DNA of 28,378 nt, taken from positions 1 through 28,378 of the forward strand of contig DATJPR010000299.1 in the NCBI GenBank assembly GCA_035506295.1, in the 5' to 3' direction. This document shows, piece by piece, positions 15,356-22,228 of this stretch. A program made the position numbers and the translations under genes. The notes below the pieces were generated by a model. It had not been told where the DNA came from, made no database searches, and saw nothing but the letters and a program-made list of their open reading frames with translations. Positions within the stretch are counted from its first letter, which is position 1; each line of letters opens with the position of its first letter. The stretch comes from DATJPR01 sp035506295. Lineage in GTDB: Bacteria > Bacteroidota > Ignavibacteria > UBA10030 > UBA6906.

Positions 15356-16365
15356 GGGTGGCCTTCGCCGTCGACGGTGAGATATTTCTCTGCAGCATGA
15401 AGGACGCGCTGCCGGATCTCCGGGAGGGCGATATCGAACGCCCTCGCTCCGGCCGCGTTCTTGTGACCATTGCCGCCAAATTCCTTCGCCAGGTCATTGA
15501 TGGGGATCTCGCCCTTCGAGCGAAAACTGATCTTCACGCCGTCACGGAGCTCCAGGAACAAGATCCCGATTCGCGCGCCTTCCACGCTCATGGGGTACGT
15601 GGTGAAGTTGTCGGTGTCCACCTCGGTCGTCCCCGTTCGGCGTAACATGTCCTGGGTGATGCTGACATGGATCAGCCCGCGGCTCCCTTCGATCTCCATT
15701 CTCGCAAGCATCTCGCCGAGCAGGTGGATGCGGCCGGGAGTCCATCGCTCGTAGACTTCGGAATAGAGTGCCACAGGGTCGGCACCCTTCTCGATGAGCG
15801 CGGCGACGATGCGGTGCGTTTCGGCGTCGACGCGCGGATAGCGAAACGATCCCGTGTCGGTCATGATGGCGGTATACAGCGAACCGGCGATGGACGGTGT
15901 GATCTCGCCGCCGAGGCGTTCGAGAAGCGCGTAGAGGATCTCACCGGTCGAGGTGGCTTCCGGGTCGATCAGGTACTGGTCCGCGAAAGGGTGGGGATCG
16001 AGGTGATGGTCGATGCAAATCTTGACCGCGCGGCTCTGCATCACCGGTGCTTCCATCGAGCGCAGGCGATCGGGTTGGTTCATGTCCAGGAGAACGATGA
16101 CCGCGGCGCCCTCGACCGTCGCGGCGTCGCGGTCGGGAGCAAAACGTCGTATGGTGCCTTCGGGGTCGAGGAATCGGTAAAAGTAGGGGACGTCGCTATG
16201 GTTCAGAATCGCGACGGCACATCCTTTGCGTCGGAGCCACTCTGCCAGCGCGATCTCGCACCCAAGTCCGTCGCCGTCGGGATTGACGTGTGTTGTGAGG
16301 ACAGCGCTTGGCGCGTCCCGAAGGATCGCCGCGATCTGGTCTATAGAGGTAGTGGCGTGCGCCAT
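15352..16365 (-). CDS. nrnA: DHH-family oligoribonuclease / PAP phosphatase, NrnA type
   Basis: Degrades very short RNAs to mononucleotides and may dephosphorylate 3'-phosphoadenosine 5'-phosphate. The 337-residue protein has the DHH domain motifs: THVNPDGDGLG (25-35; H26, D30, D32), LLDMNQPDR with D94, the name-giving IDHH (118-121) and MTDTGSFRY with D170. The DHHA1 domain ends with FGGNGHKNAAGARA. The start at 16365 gives MAHATTSIDQI, a normal family N-terminus; a longer TTG start at 16407 would lie inside the promoter. It heads a series of five overlapping genes on the minus strand. Its promoter candidate abuts the korB terminator. Confidence 0.92.
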   Translation of the reverse strand: MAHATTSIDQIAAILRDAPSAVLTTHVNPDGDGLGCEIALAEWLRRKGCAVAILNHSDVPYFYRFLDPEGTIRRFAPDRDAATVEGAAVIVLLDMNQPDRLRSMEAPVMQSRAVKICIDHHLDPHPFADQYLIDPEATSTGEILYALLERLGGEITPSIAGSLYTAIMTDTGSFRYPRVDAETHRIVAALIEKGADPVALYSEVYERWTPGRIHLLGEMLARMEIEGSRGLIHVSITQDMLRRTGTTEVDTDNFTTYPMSVEGARIGILFLELRDGVKISFRSKGEIPINDLAKEFGGNGHKNAAGARAFDIALPEIRQRVLHAAEKYLTVDGEGHP

Positions 16366-16403
16366 AGGGTCTGAAGCGTCGGGATCTCCATCTCCACAAT
16401 CCG

Positions 16404-16434
16404 ACAATATACAAAAAAAGGGGCATGGGAAAAA
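16404..16434 (-). promoter_or_regulatory. Promoter candidate for the nrnA-pepA-GWxTD-pdxA-ftsE operon
   Basis: TATATTGT (16411-16404) is identical to the -10 region of prs. Twenty bases upstream the position of TTG is held by TTT (16434-16432), inside the T-tract of the korB terminator, so the -35 is poor. The predicted start is about 35 bases before the nrnA ATG. Confidence 0.35.
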
Positions 16435-16459
16435 AGAAGGGAGGCCTTGGCCTCCCTTC
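16430..16459 (-). terminator. Intrinsic terminator of korA-korB
   Basis: Reading the minus strand, GAAGGGAGGCC and GGCCTCCCTTC form a perfect 11-bp inverted repeat around 2 bases, followed directly by six T (16435-16430). It lies 23 bases after the korB stop. This is the clearest rho-independent terminator in the window. Confidence 0.88.
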
Positions 16460-16482
16460 GTCGTTCACGATGGAATACGATG

Positions 16483-17517
16483 CTACTGAATCACCCACGT
16501 TTCGTCGCCGTCCAAAAGTGCCTGCAAATCTCCTTCACCGCGTTTCGCCCGTGCCTTTGCGATCTGGTCCTCGAGCAATTCTTCATAGGTCGGCCGGTCA
16601 AGCTCCACGAAGATCCCCATCGCCCTCGGGAGCTTCGGATCGTGGATCATGTTGGAGAGAATGAATGCGAGGGTCAGGTCGTTCTCGTTATGCACGAGCA
16701 GATCGTTCACGGACGCGCCGCCGCCGGAAAGTTCGACGACGACCGGCGTGAAGCCGTCAAGCTTGATTCCCTTCTCCCGGTTTTTCCCGAACACGAGAGG
16801 TTTCCCGTGCTCCAGATAGACGATATTGTCGTCCCGCGTCTCCTTCTCCGTAAACTGGAAGAAGGCGCCGTCATTGAACACGTTGCAGTTCTGATAGATC
16901 TCGATAAATGCCGAGCCGTGGTGCTTCTCGGCACGGCGCACCATTTCCTGCAAATGCTTCGGATCGCGGTCCATGGAGCGCGCCACGAGCGTTGCCCCCG
17001 CTCCGAGCGCGAGCGAGACCGGGACGAACGGAGAATCGATGACCCCCATGGGCGTGGACTTGGTCTTCTGGCCGAAGACCGAGGTCGGAGAGTATTGCCC
17101 CTTGGTCAGGCCGTAAATCTGGTTGTTGAACAGCAGCACCTTGATGTTCAGGTTGCGGCGGAGGGTATGGATCATATGGTTTCCGCCGATGCTGAGGCCG
17201 TCGCCGTCGCCGGTCGCCACCCAGACATCCAGCTTGGGGTTAACCATCTTCACGCCTGAGGCGATTGCCGGCGCCCGGCCATGGATGCCGTGAATGCCGT
17301 AGACGTCAAGATAGTAGGGGAATCTGCTCGAGCATCCGATTCCCGACACTGCAACATACTGCTCCTTCGGACGCTTGAATTCGGGGAAGACCCGTTGAAC
17401 CTGGGCGAGAATGGAATAGTCGCCGCAGCCCGGACACCAGCGCACGTCCTGGTCCGTCTGGAAATCCTTGACCGTCTGGACGGCCGGTGCTGGTTTCGGT
17501 GCTATCGTCTCAGGCAT
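16483..17517 (-). CDS. korB: 2-oxoacid:ferredoxin oxidoreductase beta subunit (2-oxoglutarate type)
   Basis: The thiamine-diphosphate half of an enzyme that converts 2-oxoglutarate and CoA to succinyl-CoA and CO2 with reduced ferredoxin, or runs in reverse for CO2 fixation. The 344 residues include WCPGCGDYS (27-35; C28, C31) and SGIGCSSRFPYY with C62. With a later cysteine these are the likely [4Fe-4S] ligands. The TPP/Mg motif is TGDGDGLSIGGNH (102-114), followed by NNQIYGLTKGQYSPTS. The ATG overlaps the korA end by 8 bases and is preceded by a strong GGAGGGAA. Substrate specificity (2-oxoglutarate versus pyruvate or another 2-oxoacid) is inferred from the KorAB-type arrangement and is not proven. 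Confidence 0.9.
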   Translation of the reverse strand: MPETIAPKPAPAVQTVKDFQTDQDVRWCPGCGDYSILAQVQRVFPEFKRPKEQYVAVSGIGCSSRFPYYLDVYGIHGIHGRAPAIASGVKMVNPKLDVWVATGDGDGLSIGGNHMIHTLRRNLNIKVLLFNNQIYGLTKGQYSPTSVFGQKTKSTPMGVIDSPFVPVSLALGAGATLVARSMDRDPKHLQEMVRRAEKHHGSAFIEIYQNCNVFNDGAFFQFTEKETRDDNIVYLEHGKPLVFGKNREKGIKLDGFTPVVVELSGGGASVNDLLVHNENDLTLAFILSNMIHDPKLPRAMGIFVELDRPTYEELLEDQIAKARAKRGEGDLQALLDGDETWVIQ

Positions 17518-19357
17518 GCTTCCCTCCGAGGATTGAATCGATTTCTGCTTCGAGCTCCTCCGCCTTCAGCGGAAGGCCCTTCACCCTGTTGAACCCGCGG
17601 GCGTTCACGAGGTACTTTGAGCGGAGCAGTTGAATCAACTGGCCGCTATTGATCTCCGGAACGAGGACATTCTTGAAACGCTTGAGCACCTCGCCGAGGT
17701 TCGCAGGGAAGGGGTTCAGGTATCGCAGGTGAGCGTGCGCGACCGACAGGCCCCGCACCTTCGCGCTGGTCACTGCACTCTGCACGGCGCCATAGGTTCC
17801 GCCCCAGGCGATAACGAGAAGCTCGCCAGACTGCGGCCCGTCCACTTTCAGCGGGGGAACGTCCTGCGCAATCCGCTCGATCTTTGCAGCCCGCATCCTG
17901 ATCATGAGATCGTGGTTGTCCGGATCATAGCTGATGTTGCCGGTGAGATTGGCCTTTTCCAGTCCGCCGATCCGATGCATCAGGCCCGGCGTTCCCGGGA
18001 TCGCCCAGGGGCGTGCGAGCGTCTTCTCATCGCGTGCGTACGGCTGGAACGTGCTCGGGTCATTCGCGAACGACACAGGAATCGGCGGGAGGTTCTTCGC
18101 CTCCGGGATTCTCCACGGTTCGGACCCGTTGGCGAGATAACCGTCGGTCAGGCAGATCACGGGGGTCATGTACTTGATGGCGAGGCGCGATGCCTCATAG
18201 ACCATGTCAAAGCATTCCGCGGGAGTCGCCGGGGCCACAATGCAGACAGGTGCTTCGCCGTTTCTCCCGAACATGGCCTGGGTGAGGTCGGCTTGCTCCG
18301 TCTTGGTGGGGAGTCCGGTACTGGGCCCCCCGCGCTGGACGTCGACGATGACGAGCGGCAACTCGAGCATGATCGCGAGACCGATGGCCTCCGTCTTGAG
18401 CGAGAGGCCCGGGCCGCTTGTGGTTGTTGCAGCGAGCGCGCCGGCGTAGGAGGCGCCGATTGCCGAACAGACCGCGGCAATCTCGTCCTCCGCCTGGAAG
18501 GTCTTGACGCCGTACTGTCGCATCTTGGAGAGCTCGTGCAGGATATCGCTCGCCGGCGTGATCGGGTACGAGCCGAGGAAGAGCGGCAACCCTGACTTCT
18601 TGGAAGCAGCGACAAGACCGAGCGCCGTGGCGACGTTCCCCATGATATTCCGGTATTTCCCGGCCGGGAGGCGAGCGGGCTTCACCTCATACCGCGTGGT
18701 GAAGATCTCGGTCGTGTCCCCAAAATTATAGCCCGCATGCAGGACGCGGAGATTAGCCTCCGCCACCTGGGCGTCCTTGTCGCCGAATTTTTCGCGGATG
18801 AATTTTTCCGACTGCTCCAACGGGCGGTTGTACATCCAGTACATCAGCCCGAGCGCAAAGAAGTTCTTGGTCTTGTCGACGATGCGTTGAGAAATATTCA
18901 GGTCGGCGAGGGCGTTGGAAGTGAGCTTGCTGATGGCGACGGGGTACACTTCGAACCGGGAGAGCGACCCGTCTTCCAGCGGATTCGACGCGAGCCCTGC
19001 GAGCTTGAGGTTTTTGTCGGTGAAGGCATCCTCATTCACAATGACGACGCCGCCGGTCTTGAGCAACTTCAGGTTGGTCACGAGGGCCGCCGGGTTCATC
19101 GCAACAAGCACATCGCACGTGTCGCCCGGCGTGAGGATGTCCAGGCTTCCGAAGCGAATCTGGAACCCGCTTACCCCGTAGGTTGTGCCGGCAGGGGCAC
19201 GTATCTCCGCGGGATAGTCAGGAAGCGTGCTCAGGTCGTTGCCGAGGATGGCCGCTGTGTTCGTAAACTGTGTCCCTGTCAGTTGCATCCCGTCCCCGGA
19301 GTCCCCGGCGAACCGGATCGTCACGTCTTCGAGAGTTTTCAGTTCTTTCGTCGCCAT
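17510..19357 (-). CDS. korA: 2-oxoacid:ferredoxin oxidoreductase alpha subunit, fused gamma-alpha
   Basis: A 615-residue subunit in which the gamma domain (about 1-190, starting TIRFAGDSGDGMQLTG, with PDYPAEIRAPAGTTYGVSGF) is joined to the alpha/pyrimidine-binding domain (from about 225, GSYPITPASDILHELSKM, then AEDEIAAVCSAIGASYAGA, TTTSGPGLSLKTEAIGLA and GGPSTGLPTKTEQADL). The C-terminal domain includes VIAWGGTYGAVQSAV. The start at 19357 is preceded by CAGGGA at good spacing; the frame stays open upstream, but the extension lies in the leader. Together with korB it forms the complete enzyme; a separate ferredoxin-like delta subunit is not encoded here. It has its own promoter and a leader of about 115 bases. 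Confidence 0.93.
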   Translation of the reverse strand: MATKELKTLEDVTIRFAGDSGDGMQLTGTQFTNTAAILGNDLSTLPDYPAEIRAPAGTTYGVSGFQIRFGSLDILTPGDTCDVLVAMNPAALVTNLKLLKTGGVVIVNEDAFTDKNLKLAGLASNPLEDGSLSRFEVYPVAISKLTSNALADLNISQRIVDKTKNFFALGLMYWMYNRPLEQSEKFIREKFGDKDAQVAEANLRVLHAGYNFGDTTEIFTTRYEVKPARLPAGKYRNIMGNVATALGLVAASKKSGLPLFLGSYPITPASDILHELSKMRQYGVKTFQAEDEIAAVCSAIGASYAGALAATTTSGPGLSLKTEAIGLAIMLELPLVIVDVQRGGPSTGLPTKTEQADLTQAMFGRNGEAPVCIVAPATPAECFDMVYEASRLAIKYMTPVICLTDGYLANGSEPWRIPEAKNLPPIPVSFANDPSTFQPYARDEKTLARPWAIPGTPGLMHRIGGLEKANLTGNISYDPDNHDLMIRMRAAKIERIAQDVPPLKVDGPQSGELLVIAWGGTYGAVQSAVTSAKVRGLSVAHAHLRYLNPFPANLGEVLKRFKNVLVPEINSGQLIQLLRSKYLVNARGFNRVKGLPLKAEELEAEIDSILGGKHA

Positions 19358-19479
19358 GGAGATTCCCTGCGCTAGTTTCCTGGGATGCCCGAAAAGGGGA
19401 GTGAAGGGAGAATCGAGGAGGAAGAGGGAAGCGGTTTCTGGAGCACCGCCCATCCGGGACGCAACATCCAACCCATTCG

Positions 19480-19508
19480 TATATATGCTGTTTGCCGCAT
19501 AAAGTCAA
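19480..19508 (-). promoter_or_regulatory. Promoter of korA-korB
   Basis: TTGACT (19508-19503), exactly 17 bases, TATATA (19485-19480) on the minus strand. It is among the best vegetative-sigma-type matches in the window. It lies just after the second hairpin that follows rplI and implies a leader of about 115 bases before the korA ATG. Confidence 0.6.
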
Positions 19509-19515
19509 GCTCACC

Positions 19516-19535
19516 GGCCGGTCCGGAGACCGGCC
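19516..19535 (-). terminator. Second hairpin after rplI, possible terminator
   Basis: GGCCGGTC-4 bases-GACCGGCC, a perfect 8-bp GC-rich stem between rplI and the korA promoter. No T-run follows directly. Together with the larger hairpin 8 bases away it probably ends or weakens transcription from the ribosomal-protein operon. Confidence 0.4.
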
Positions 19536-19543
19536 TCATCGTC

Positions 19544-19575
19544 GCCGGCACCCGGCATGAGGACCGGGCGCCGGC
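19544..19575 (-). terminator. First hairpin after rplI, possible terminator
   Basis: Two 12-base arms (19544-19555 and 19564-19575) around an 8-base loop. All positions pair, except 19550/19569, which is a G-U wobble only in the minus-strand transcript and an A-C mismatch in the plus one. This favours a role in the rplI transcript, 20 bases past its stop. There is no T-tract. Confidence 0.45.
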
Positions 19576-19595
19576 ACATCCTTGGCGTCCGTCAG

Positions 19596-20039
19596 TTACT
19601 CCCGGACGACCCAAACCTTGATCTTCCCCGACACGCTCGCGTGGAGTCTCGCGTCGACATTGTAGATCCCGAGTGCCTTGATCGGCTCAGGCAGTTCGAT
19701 GACGCGCTTGTCGAGATCGATCCCTTTCTCCTTCACCGCATCGGCGATGTCCTGGGAGGTCACCGATCCGAAGAGTTTCTCATCCTCGCCCACCTTGACC
19801 TTGATCGTGATCGAGAGCTTCTCGAGTTCCGCAGCAAGGTGCTGGCTGGTCTTGAGCACTTTGGATTCGCGTCTGCCGGCCTGCTTTTTCTCCTCCTCCA
19901 GCGCGCGAAGGCTGCCTTCCGTCGCCGGGAAGGCGATCCCTTTCGGGATGAGGTAGTTCCGGGCGTAGCCGTCTTTGACGTCGACCAAGGCGCCGACCGC
20001 CCCGAGCTTTTCCTGGTCTTTCCGCAATATCACTTTCAT
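19596..20039 (-). CDS. rplI: 50S ribosomal protein bL9
   Basis: A 147-residue large-subunit protein that binds 23S rRNA near the L1 stalk. The start at 20039 gives MKVILRKDQEKLGAVGALVD, the standard bL9 N-terminus; the upstream in-frame extension has no family similarity and overlaps rpsR. The N-terminal RNA-binding domain (VKDGYARNYLIPKGIAFPAT, 19-38) is followed by the long charged helix (about 40-75) and a C-terminal domain with LFGSVTSQDIADAVKEKG. Length is normal. It is the last gene of the rpsF-rpsR-rplI set and is followed by two GC-rich hairpins. A GAGAGAGAG upstream is a weak ribosome-binding site. Confidence 0.97.
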   Translation of the reverse strand: MKVILRKDQEKLGAVGALVDVKDGYARNYLIPKGIAFPATEGSLRALEEEKKQAGRRESKVLKTSQHLAAELEKLSITIKVKVGEDEKLFGSVTSQDIADAVKEKGIDLDKRVIELPEPIKALGIYNVDARLHASVSGKIKVWVVRE

Positions 20040-20062
20040 GGATGAACTCTCTCTCGAGTTGA

Positions 20063-20323
20063 TTAGCGAACGGTGTCTGAGACAAAGGGGAGGAGGGCCA
20101 GATGGCGTGCCCGCTTGATCGCCTGAACCAACTGCCGCTGGTGCTTGGCGCATGTCCCGGTGATCCGCTTCGGAATAATTCTCCCCTGCTCAGCGATAAA
20201 CCGTTGCAGGCGTTTTTCGTCCTTGTAGTCGATGTAGATCTCCTTGGCATCGCAGAACCGGCAGGTGCGTTTCTTGCGTGGCGTCTGATCTTTTTCGCGA
20301 CGGGGTTTTCTTGGTGTGAACAC
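20063..20323 (-). CDS. rpsR: 30S ribosomal protein bS18, cysteine-containing form
   Basis: An 86-residue small-subunit protein that pairs with bS6 on the platform. The core CRFCDAKEIYIDYKD is followed by GRIIPKRITGTCAKHQRQLVQAIKRARHLALLPF, the bS18 hallmark. C21, C24, C58 and H61 form the zinc-type ligand set, so this is the C+ form, like the bL31 in this window. The start is a GTG at 20323 with GGAG ten bases upstream; the nearest ATG (20339) is out of frame. It lies 39 bases after rpsF, with no ssb gene between, and 23 bases before rplI. Confidence 0.96.
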   Translation of the reverse strand: MFTPRKPRREKDQTPRKKRTCRFCDAKEIYIDYKDEKRLQRFIAEQGRIIPKRITGTCAKHQRQLVQAIKRARHLALLPFVSDTVR

Positions 20324-20362
20324 GGTATTCGATCTCCATTCTCAGTTCGTTGTGCGCGGGGA

Positions 20363-20794
20363 TTAGGATTGAGTGACGGTGCCGGTGGCCTGGGGCTCGC
20401 GGGTCGGGACCGGGGCGGCTTCGGGCGGGGGGTTGAGTGCGGCCGCTGCCGCAGCTGCTGCCGCCACCGCGGCTGCCTGCCGTGCTGCCAGCGCCTTCCT
20501 GTCGAGCAGAATCGTCAGGTGCCGGAGGATCATCTCGTCGAGTTGATACGCACGGTCGAGCGCCGTCAGCATCGTCCCCGGCGCCTCGAGCTCCATGTTC
20601 ACATAGAAGCCGTTCGTCTTCTTGTTGATCGAATAGGCGAGACGCTTCCGCCCCCACTTGTTGATTGCCGTGACCGTTCCGCCGTTCCGCGTGACGACTT
20701 CCTGGACGCGGCTGATGACGCCCTCAATCTGAGAATCGTCGAGCGAAGCATTCACAATGAAGGTTGTCTCGTACTGCTTTTTCGGTTTGTCCAT
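20363..20794 (-). CDS. rpsF: 30S ribosomal protein bS6 with an Ala/Pro-rich tail
   Basis: A 143-residue small-subunit protein. Residues 1-97 form the usual bS6 fold: YETTFIVNASLDDSQIEGVI, then the conserved INKWGRKRLAYSINKKTNGFYV and DRAYQLDEMILRHLTILLD. After that comes a low-complexity tail of about 45 residues, first almost pure alanine (AAAVAAAAAAAAA) and then Pro/Glu/Thr-rich. Tails differ widely among bS6 proteins, and in E. coli the end is extended with glutamates by RimK; this one has no glutamate run. A strong GGGAGGAA precedes the ATG. It is the first gene of rpsF-rpsR-rplI, 88 bases after pth, probably in the same long transcript as prs. Confidence 0.95.
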   Translation of the reverse strand: MDKPKKQYETTFIVNASLDDSQIEGVISRVQEVVTRNGGTVTAINKWGRKRLAYSINKKTNGFYVNMELEAPGTMLTALDRAYQLDEMILRHLTILLDRKALAARQAAAVAAAAAAAAALNPPPEAAPVPTREPQATGTVTQS

Positions 20795-20882
20795 GAGTTT
20801 CCTCCCTTTGGACTCCTATCTGGTTCATAGATGACCCTCCAGTACTCACCGGGCGGTGAACTGAAGAGTAGAGAAGAGAAGG

Positions 20883-21485
20883 TTATGTCGTCTGTGTCGG
20901 TATATTTTTGTCGTCTGCGGGGTTCTTCGGGTGCGATTCCCCTTTCTGTATGAATTCCTCTGCTGCATCGGCGGCACGGCCAACCATGTCCCGTACCGTT
21001 TCCCGTTCCTCCTTCTCGAACGGTGTGAGCACGAAATCCGCCATGAACTCCTTGGGCGGCATCACCGGTATTCCGATGCCGAGGCGAAGCCGGGGGATCT
21101 CATCGGTCTCGAGTGCAGCGATGATCGATGCAATCCCATTGTGCCCACCGTCGCTTCCCTTCCGGCGAAACCGCAGTTTCCCGAGAGGAAGCCAGAAATC
21201 GTCAAGAACGATCAGGAGCGAAGACACCGGCAGCTCGAAGCGATCGACGATGTCACGCACCGCCTCGCCGCTGTTGTTCATGTACGTCGTCGGCGCGACG
21301 AGGAACACTTCTGTTTCCGTAGTACCCCGGCGCGTCGTCGCGATGTCGTACGGACCGCGGCCCGCCTGCGGGCTTACCTTCCACCGTCTGCACAATTCAG
21401 TCAGGACCGCAAAGCCTGCATTATGCCGTGTCGCGGCATACCGTGTTCCGGGATTTCCAAGACCGATGACGGCAGCGCGATCCAT
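20883..21485 (-). CDS. pth: Peptidyl-tRNA hydrolase
   Basis: Releases tRNA from peptidyl-tRNAs that fall off the ribosome. The 200 residues show all the expected catalytic positions: N11 in GLGNPG, H21 in TRHNAGF, N70 in YMNNSGEAV, D95 in VLDDFWLPLGKLR and N116 in GGHNGI. The loop DDFWLP differs from the commoner DDLDLP, with Trp where an Asp often stands. A charged, Pro-rich C-terminal tail (about 182-200) is longer than in E. coli. It lies 9 bases after rplY, in the widely conserved prs-rplY-pth order. Confidence 0.96.
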   Translation of the reverse strand: MDRAAVIGLGNPGTRYAATRHNAGFAVLTELCRRWKVSPQAGRGPYDIATTRRGTTETEVFLVAPTTYMNNSGEAVRDIVDRFELPVSSLLIVLDDFWLPLGKLRFRRKGSDGGHNGIASIIAALETDEIPRLRLGIGIPVMPPKEFMADFVLTPFEKEERETVRDMVGRAADAAEEFIQKGESHPKNPADDKNIPTQTT

Positions 21486-21494
21486 CGGAGAGGG

Positions 21495-22202
21495 CTACTT
21501 CTTCTTTTCCTTCTCCTTGTCCTTCTCTTTCTCTTTGTCCTTTTCTTCAGCCGGAGCAGCTTCACCCTCTTCCGGCTTCTTCCCCTTCGACAGCACTTCT
21601 GGTTCGGCAGGCACTTCCGCCGCCGCTGCCGCTGCCTCTTCCGGTGCCTTCTCCACGACAGGCGGGAGGACGCTGACCACGGCGCTGTCTTCGTTTTCCA
21701 GCATGGTCACGTTCTGCAGCTGCAGATCGCGTACATGAATGGTGTCGTTGATCGCGAGCGCGGAGACGTCGATCTCCACTTTCGATGGGATATTCTTGGG
21801 GAGGCACGAGATGCGCAGACGGTGGATCACGTGCTGCAGCGTGCCGCCCTCCTTGACGCCGGCAGGCGTTCCGCCCGTCAGCACAACCGGCACTTCGATC
21901 GTGATTTCCTCGTTCTCCTTGAGGCCCAGCAGATCGAAATGCACCGGCTTGTCCGAGACCGGATCGAACTGCACTTCGCGCAGAATGCACTGCTTCGCGG
22001 TCCCGTCGACCAGCTGCAGCGTGACGATGTTCGTCGTCGACGTGTAGATCAGCGGGTTCAGGTTCAACGGGTCGACCGCAATATTCAAATTCTCTTCGCC
22101 GTGGGCATAGTAGACGCCGGGGATGAGCCCTTCACGCCGTACATGATGCGCACGCTTGGCCTTCGGGTCGCGGCGCTGGGCGTTCAAAACGATTTCAGAC
22201 AT
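21495..22202 (-). CDS. rplY: 50S ribosomal protein bL25 (Ctc type) with a long charged tail
   Basis: A 235-residue general-stress-type bL25 that binds 5S rRNA. The N-terminal domain (about 1-90) contains RRDPKAKRAHHVRREGLIPGVYY. The second beta domain (about 95-185) includes VHFDLLGLKENEEITIEVPV and IPSKVEIDVSAL. A tail of about 50 residues follows: first Ala/Glu/Pro, then repeated Lys-Glu/Lys-Asp pairs ending in three lysines. The tail resembles those seen in other Ctc proteins of this group but is strongly repetitive. GGAAAGG upstream of the ATG is a good ribosome-binding site. The gene lies 26 bases after prs and 9 before pth. Confidence 0.95.
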   Translation of the reverse strand: MSEIVLNAQRRDPKAKRAHHVRREGLIPGVYYAHGEENLNIAVDPLNLNPLIYTSTTNIVTLQLVDGTAKQCILREVQFDPVSDKPVHFDLLGLKENEEITIEVPVVLTGGTPAGVKEGGTLQHVIHRLRISCLPKNIPSKVEIDVSALAINDTIHVRDLQLQNVTMLENEDSAVVSVLPPVVEKAPEEAAAAAAEVPAEPEVLSKGKKPEEGEAAPAEEKDKEKEKDKEKEKKK

Positions 22203-22228
22203 TGTTCAACCTTTCCTTCGGTGCGATG

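Noticed and set aside
17630..18595. Long open frame antisense to korA
   Set aside because: Arg/Asp/His-rich shadow of a conserved gene.
20846..20859. Five-bp hairpin TCACC-GGGC-GGTGA between pth and rpsF
   Set aside because: Too short and without a T-tract; pth and rpsF may be co-transcribed.
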